In this document: positions 4,816 to 5,930 of the stretch, piece after piece
Position numbering within the stretch: the first letter of the stretch is position 1
How the letters are laid out: every line of letters begins with the position of its first letter
DNA from: Deltaproteobacteria bacterium
Lineage (GTDB): Bacteria > Desulfobacterota > Syntrophia > Syntrophales > Smithellaceae
Reading direction: 5' to 3'
Assembly (NCBI GenBank): GCA_009668925.1
Contig: SBEK01000213.1
Location: 1-5,930 of the forward strand
Length of the DNA stretch: 5,930 nt
Notes under the pieces: model-generated
The model's database searches: none
Told to the model about the DNA's origin: nothing
What the model saw: only the letters and a program-made list of their open reading frames with translations
Position numbers and translations under genes: made by a program

Positions 4816-5930
4816 GAACGCCTTTCACAATAAGCTGCGCAGCGGGCTCACGATTCTGGGCATCGCGGTGGCCATTCTGGCGTTTGGACTTTTGCGCACG
4901 GTCATCAGCTCCTTTTACGCCGGTGTGGAGGCGGCATCCGCCTCCCGGCTCGTCACGCGCAACGCGATTTCCATTATTTTTGCGCTGCCCATCTCCTACG
5001 CGGAAAAGATCCGGCAGGTGGAAGGCGTCAGGATCGTGTCCTGGGGCAACTGGTTCGGCGGCATCTACATTGATGAGAAGAATTTTTTTCCCAACTTCTG
5101 CGTCGAACCGGCGACGTATTTTAACCTTTATCCCGAATTCGTCCTGGACGAGCAGCAGAAGAAGGCTTTTCTGTTTGAACGCAAAGGCGCCGTCGCCGGC
5201 CGAAAGCTGGCGGCGAAGTACGGCTGGAAAATCGGCGATACGATTACGCTCAAGGGCACCATCTATCCGGGGAACTGGGATTTTGTTCTCAGGGGCATCT
5301 ACCGCGGGCGCGACCGGACCGTCGATGAAACGCAGTTCTTCTTCCAATGGGCCTATCTCAATGAAGCCGTCAAGAAGGTCGCCCCCGTCTTTGCCGATAA
5401 AGTCGGCTTTTACATGATCGGCTTGACGAGGCCGGATATTGCGGCCGATACGGCTCTGGCCATTGACAACACGTTCAAAAACTCGCAGGCCGAAACACTC
5501 ACGGAAACGGAAAAGGCCTTCAACCTGGGGTTCATCGCGATGAGCGAAGCGATCGTGACGGCGATTCAGATGGTGTCCTTCATCATCATTCTGATCATCA
5601 TGGCCGTGGTCGCGAACACGATGGCGATGACGACGCGCGAACGCACCGGAGATTACGCGATCATGAAAACGCTGGGCTTCGGCGCACGCGATATCTCCAT
5701 TTTGATTTTCGGCGAGGCGCTGGTGCTCACCCTGACCGGCGGGGTGATCGGCATGATTCTGACGTTTCCGGCGGCCCGCATCTTCGGCCAAGAGCTCGCC
5801 ACATATTTCCCCGTTTTTCTGGTCTCCCGCGATACGCTTTATCTGGATCTGGCGGCCGCAGTGCTCATCGCCTTTCTGGCGGCGATTATTCCGACGCGGC
5901 ATGCCATCCGCATCCGCATCGCCGATGGGC
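4790..5930 (+). CDS. ABC transporter permease, FtsX/MacB family (3' end beyond window)
   Basis: 380 codons are present and the frame is open at the right edge. Predicted layout: TM1 about 18-40; a large periplasmic domain about 41-254; TM2 about 255-278; TM3 about 305-327; TM4 about 351-368. This is the four-helix pattern of MacB/LolC/LolE/FtsX proteins. The FtsX-domain signature after TM2 is clear (NTMAMTTRERTGDYAIMKTLG at 276-296). The visible C-terminus, IRIRIADG, looks like the usual end of the family, so probably only a few codons are missing. Start: tandem ATGs at 4790 and 4793 share a frame; AAGGGG at 4774-4779 lies 10 or 13 bases upstream. The gene begins inside the ATPase gene in another frame, which points to translational coupling. 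It probably homodimerises with two ATPase copies and contacts the adaptor through its periplasmic domain. Unlike E. coli MacB, it has no fused nucleotide-binding domain. Confidence 0.92.
   Translation, partial: MMLLKILFRNAFHNKLRSGLTILGIAVAILAFGLLRTVISSFYAGVEAASASRLVTRNAISIIFALPISYAEKIRQVEGVRIVSWGNWFGGIYIDEKNFFPNFCVEPATYFNLYPEFVLDEQQKKAFLFERKGAVAGRKLAAKYGWKIGDTITLKGTIYPGNWDFVLRGIYRGRDRTVDETQFFFQWAYLNEAVKKVAPVFADKVGFYMIGLTRPDIAADTALAIDNTFKNSQAETLTETEKAFNLGFIAMSEAIVTAIQMVSFIIILIIMAVVANTMAMTTRERTGDYAIMKTLGFGARDISILIFGEALVLTLTGGVIGMILTFPAARIFGQELATYFPVFLVSRDTLYLDLAAAVLIAFLAAIIPTRHAIRIRIADG

Noticed and set aside
4784..5902. Long minus-strand open frame (372 codons) opposite the permease
   Set aside because: The plus-strand frame has coherent TM helices and the FtsX signature; the antisense frame is rich in charged residues without domains and is a codon-bias shadow.

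Overview
The window looks like a piece of a Gram-negative bacterial chromosome with moderately high GC. It holds a periplasmic adaptor with a TolC-docking signature, a Cache/PAS sensor, and intergenic repeats of a type I associate with Desulfobacterota (former Deltaproteobacteria, Syntrophus-like genomes). That taxonomic reading is an inference from style; there is no rRNA or other marker gene here.

Layout. Positions 1-73 (minus) carry the first 24 codons of a membrane protein that leaves the window at the left edge. It has its own sigma70-like promoter at 159-187. Positions 74-424 are otherwise non-coding, with several GC-rich inverted repeats but no convincing terminator. Positions 425-2377 (minus) encode a membrane-anchored sensor with an extracytoplasmic dCache-type domain, two PAS domains and a C-terminal coiled coil. 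No histidine kinase, GGDEF, EAL or HAMP/MCP output domain is visible. A divergent intergenic region of 309 bases (2378-2686) contains the sensor's promoter and a GC-rich hairpin followed by seven Ts. From 2687 rightwards runs a plus-strand operon: a membrane-fusion/periplasmic adaptor (2687-3904), an ABC ATPase of the MacB/LolD/FtsE class (4108-4815), and an FtsX/MacB-type permease (4790 to the right edge, cut off probably only a few codons before its end). Between adaptor and ATPase sits a roughly 200-base cluster of repeats: a heptamer tandem array, a perfect 13-bp hairpin, and a nested inverted-repeat element.

How the genes work together. The three plus-strand genes fit a MacAB-TolC-like tripartite export pump in which ATPase and permease are separate polypeptides. 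The ATPase-permease pair would drive conformational change across the inner membrane. The adaptor, anchored by one N-terminal transmembrane helix, would bridge to a TolC-type outer-membrane channel that is not encoded here. The substrate cannot be read from the sequence. The divergent sensor may respond to an extracellular ligand, but any regulatory link to the pump is only suggested by adjacency.

I found no clearly new system. The most unusual elements are the intra-operon repeat cluster, the sensor without an output domain, and the possible structured leader ahead of the pump operon.
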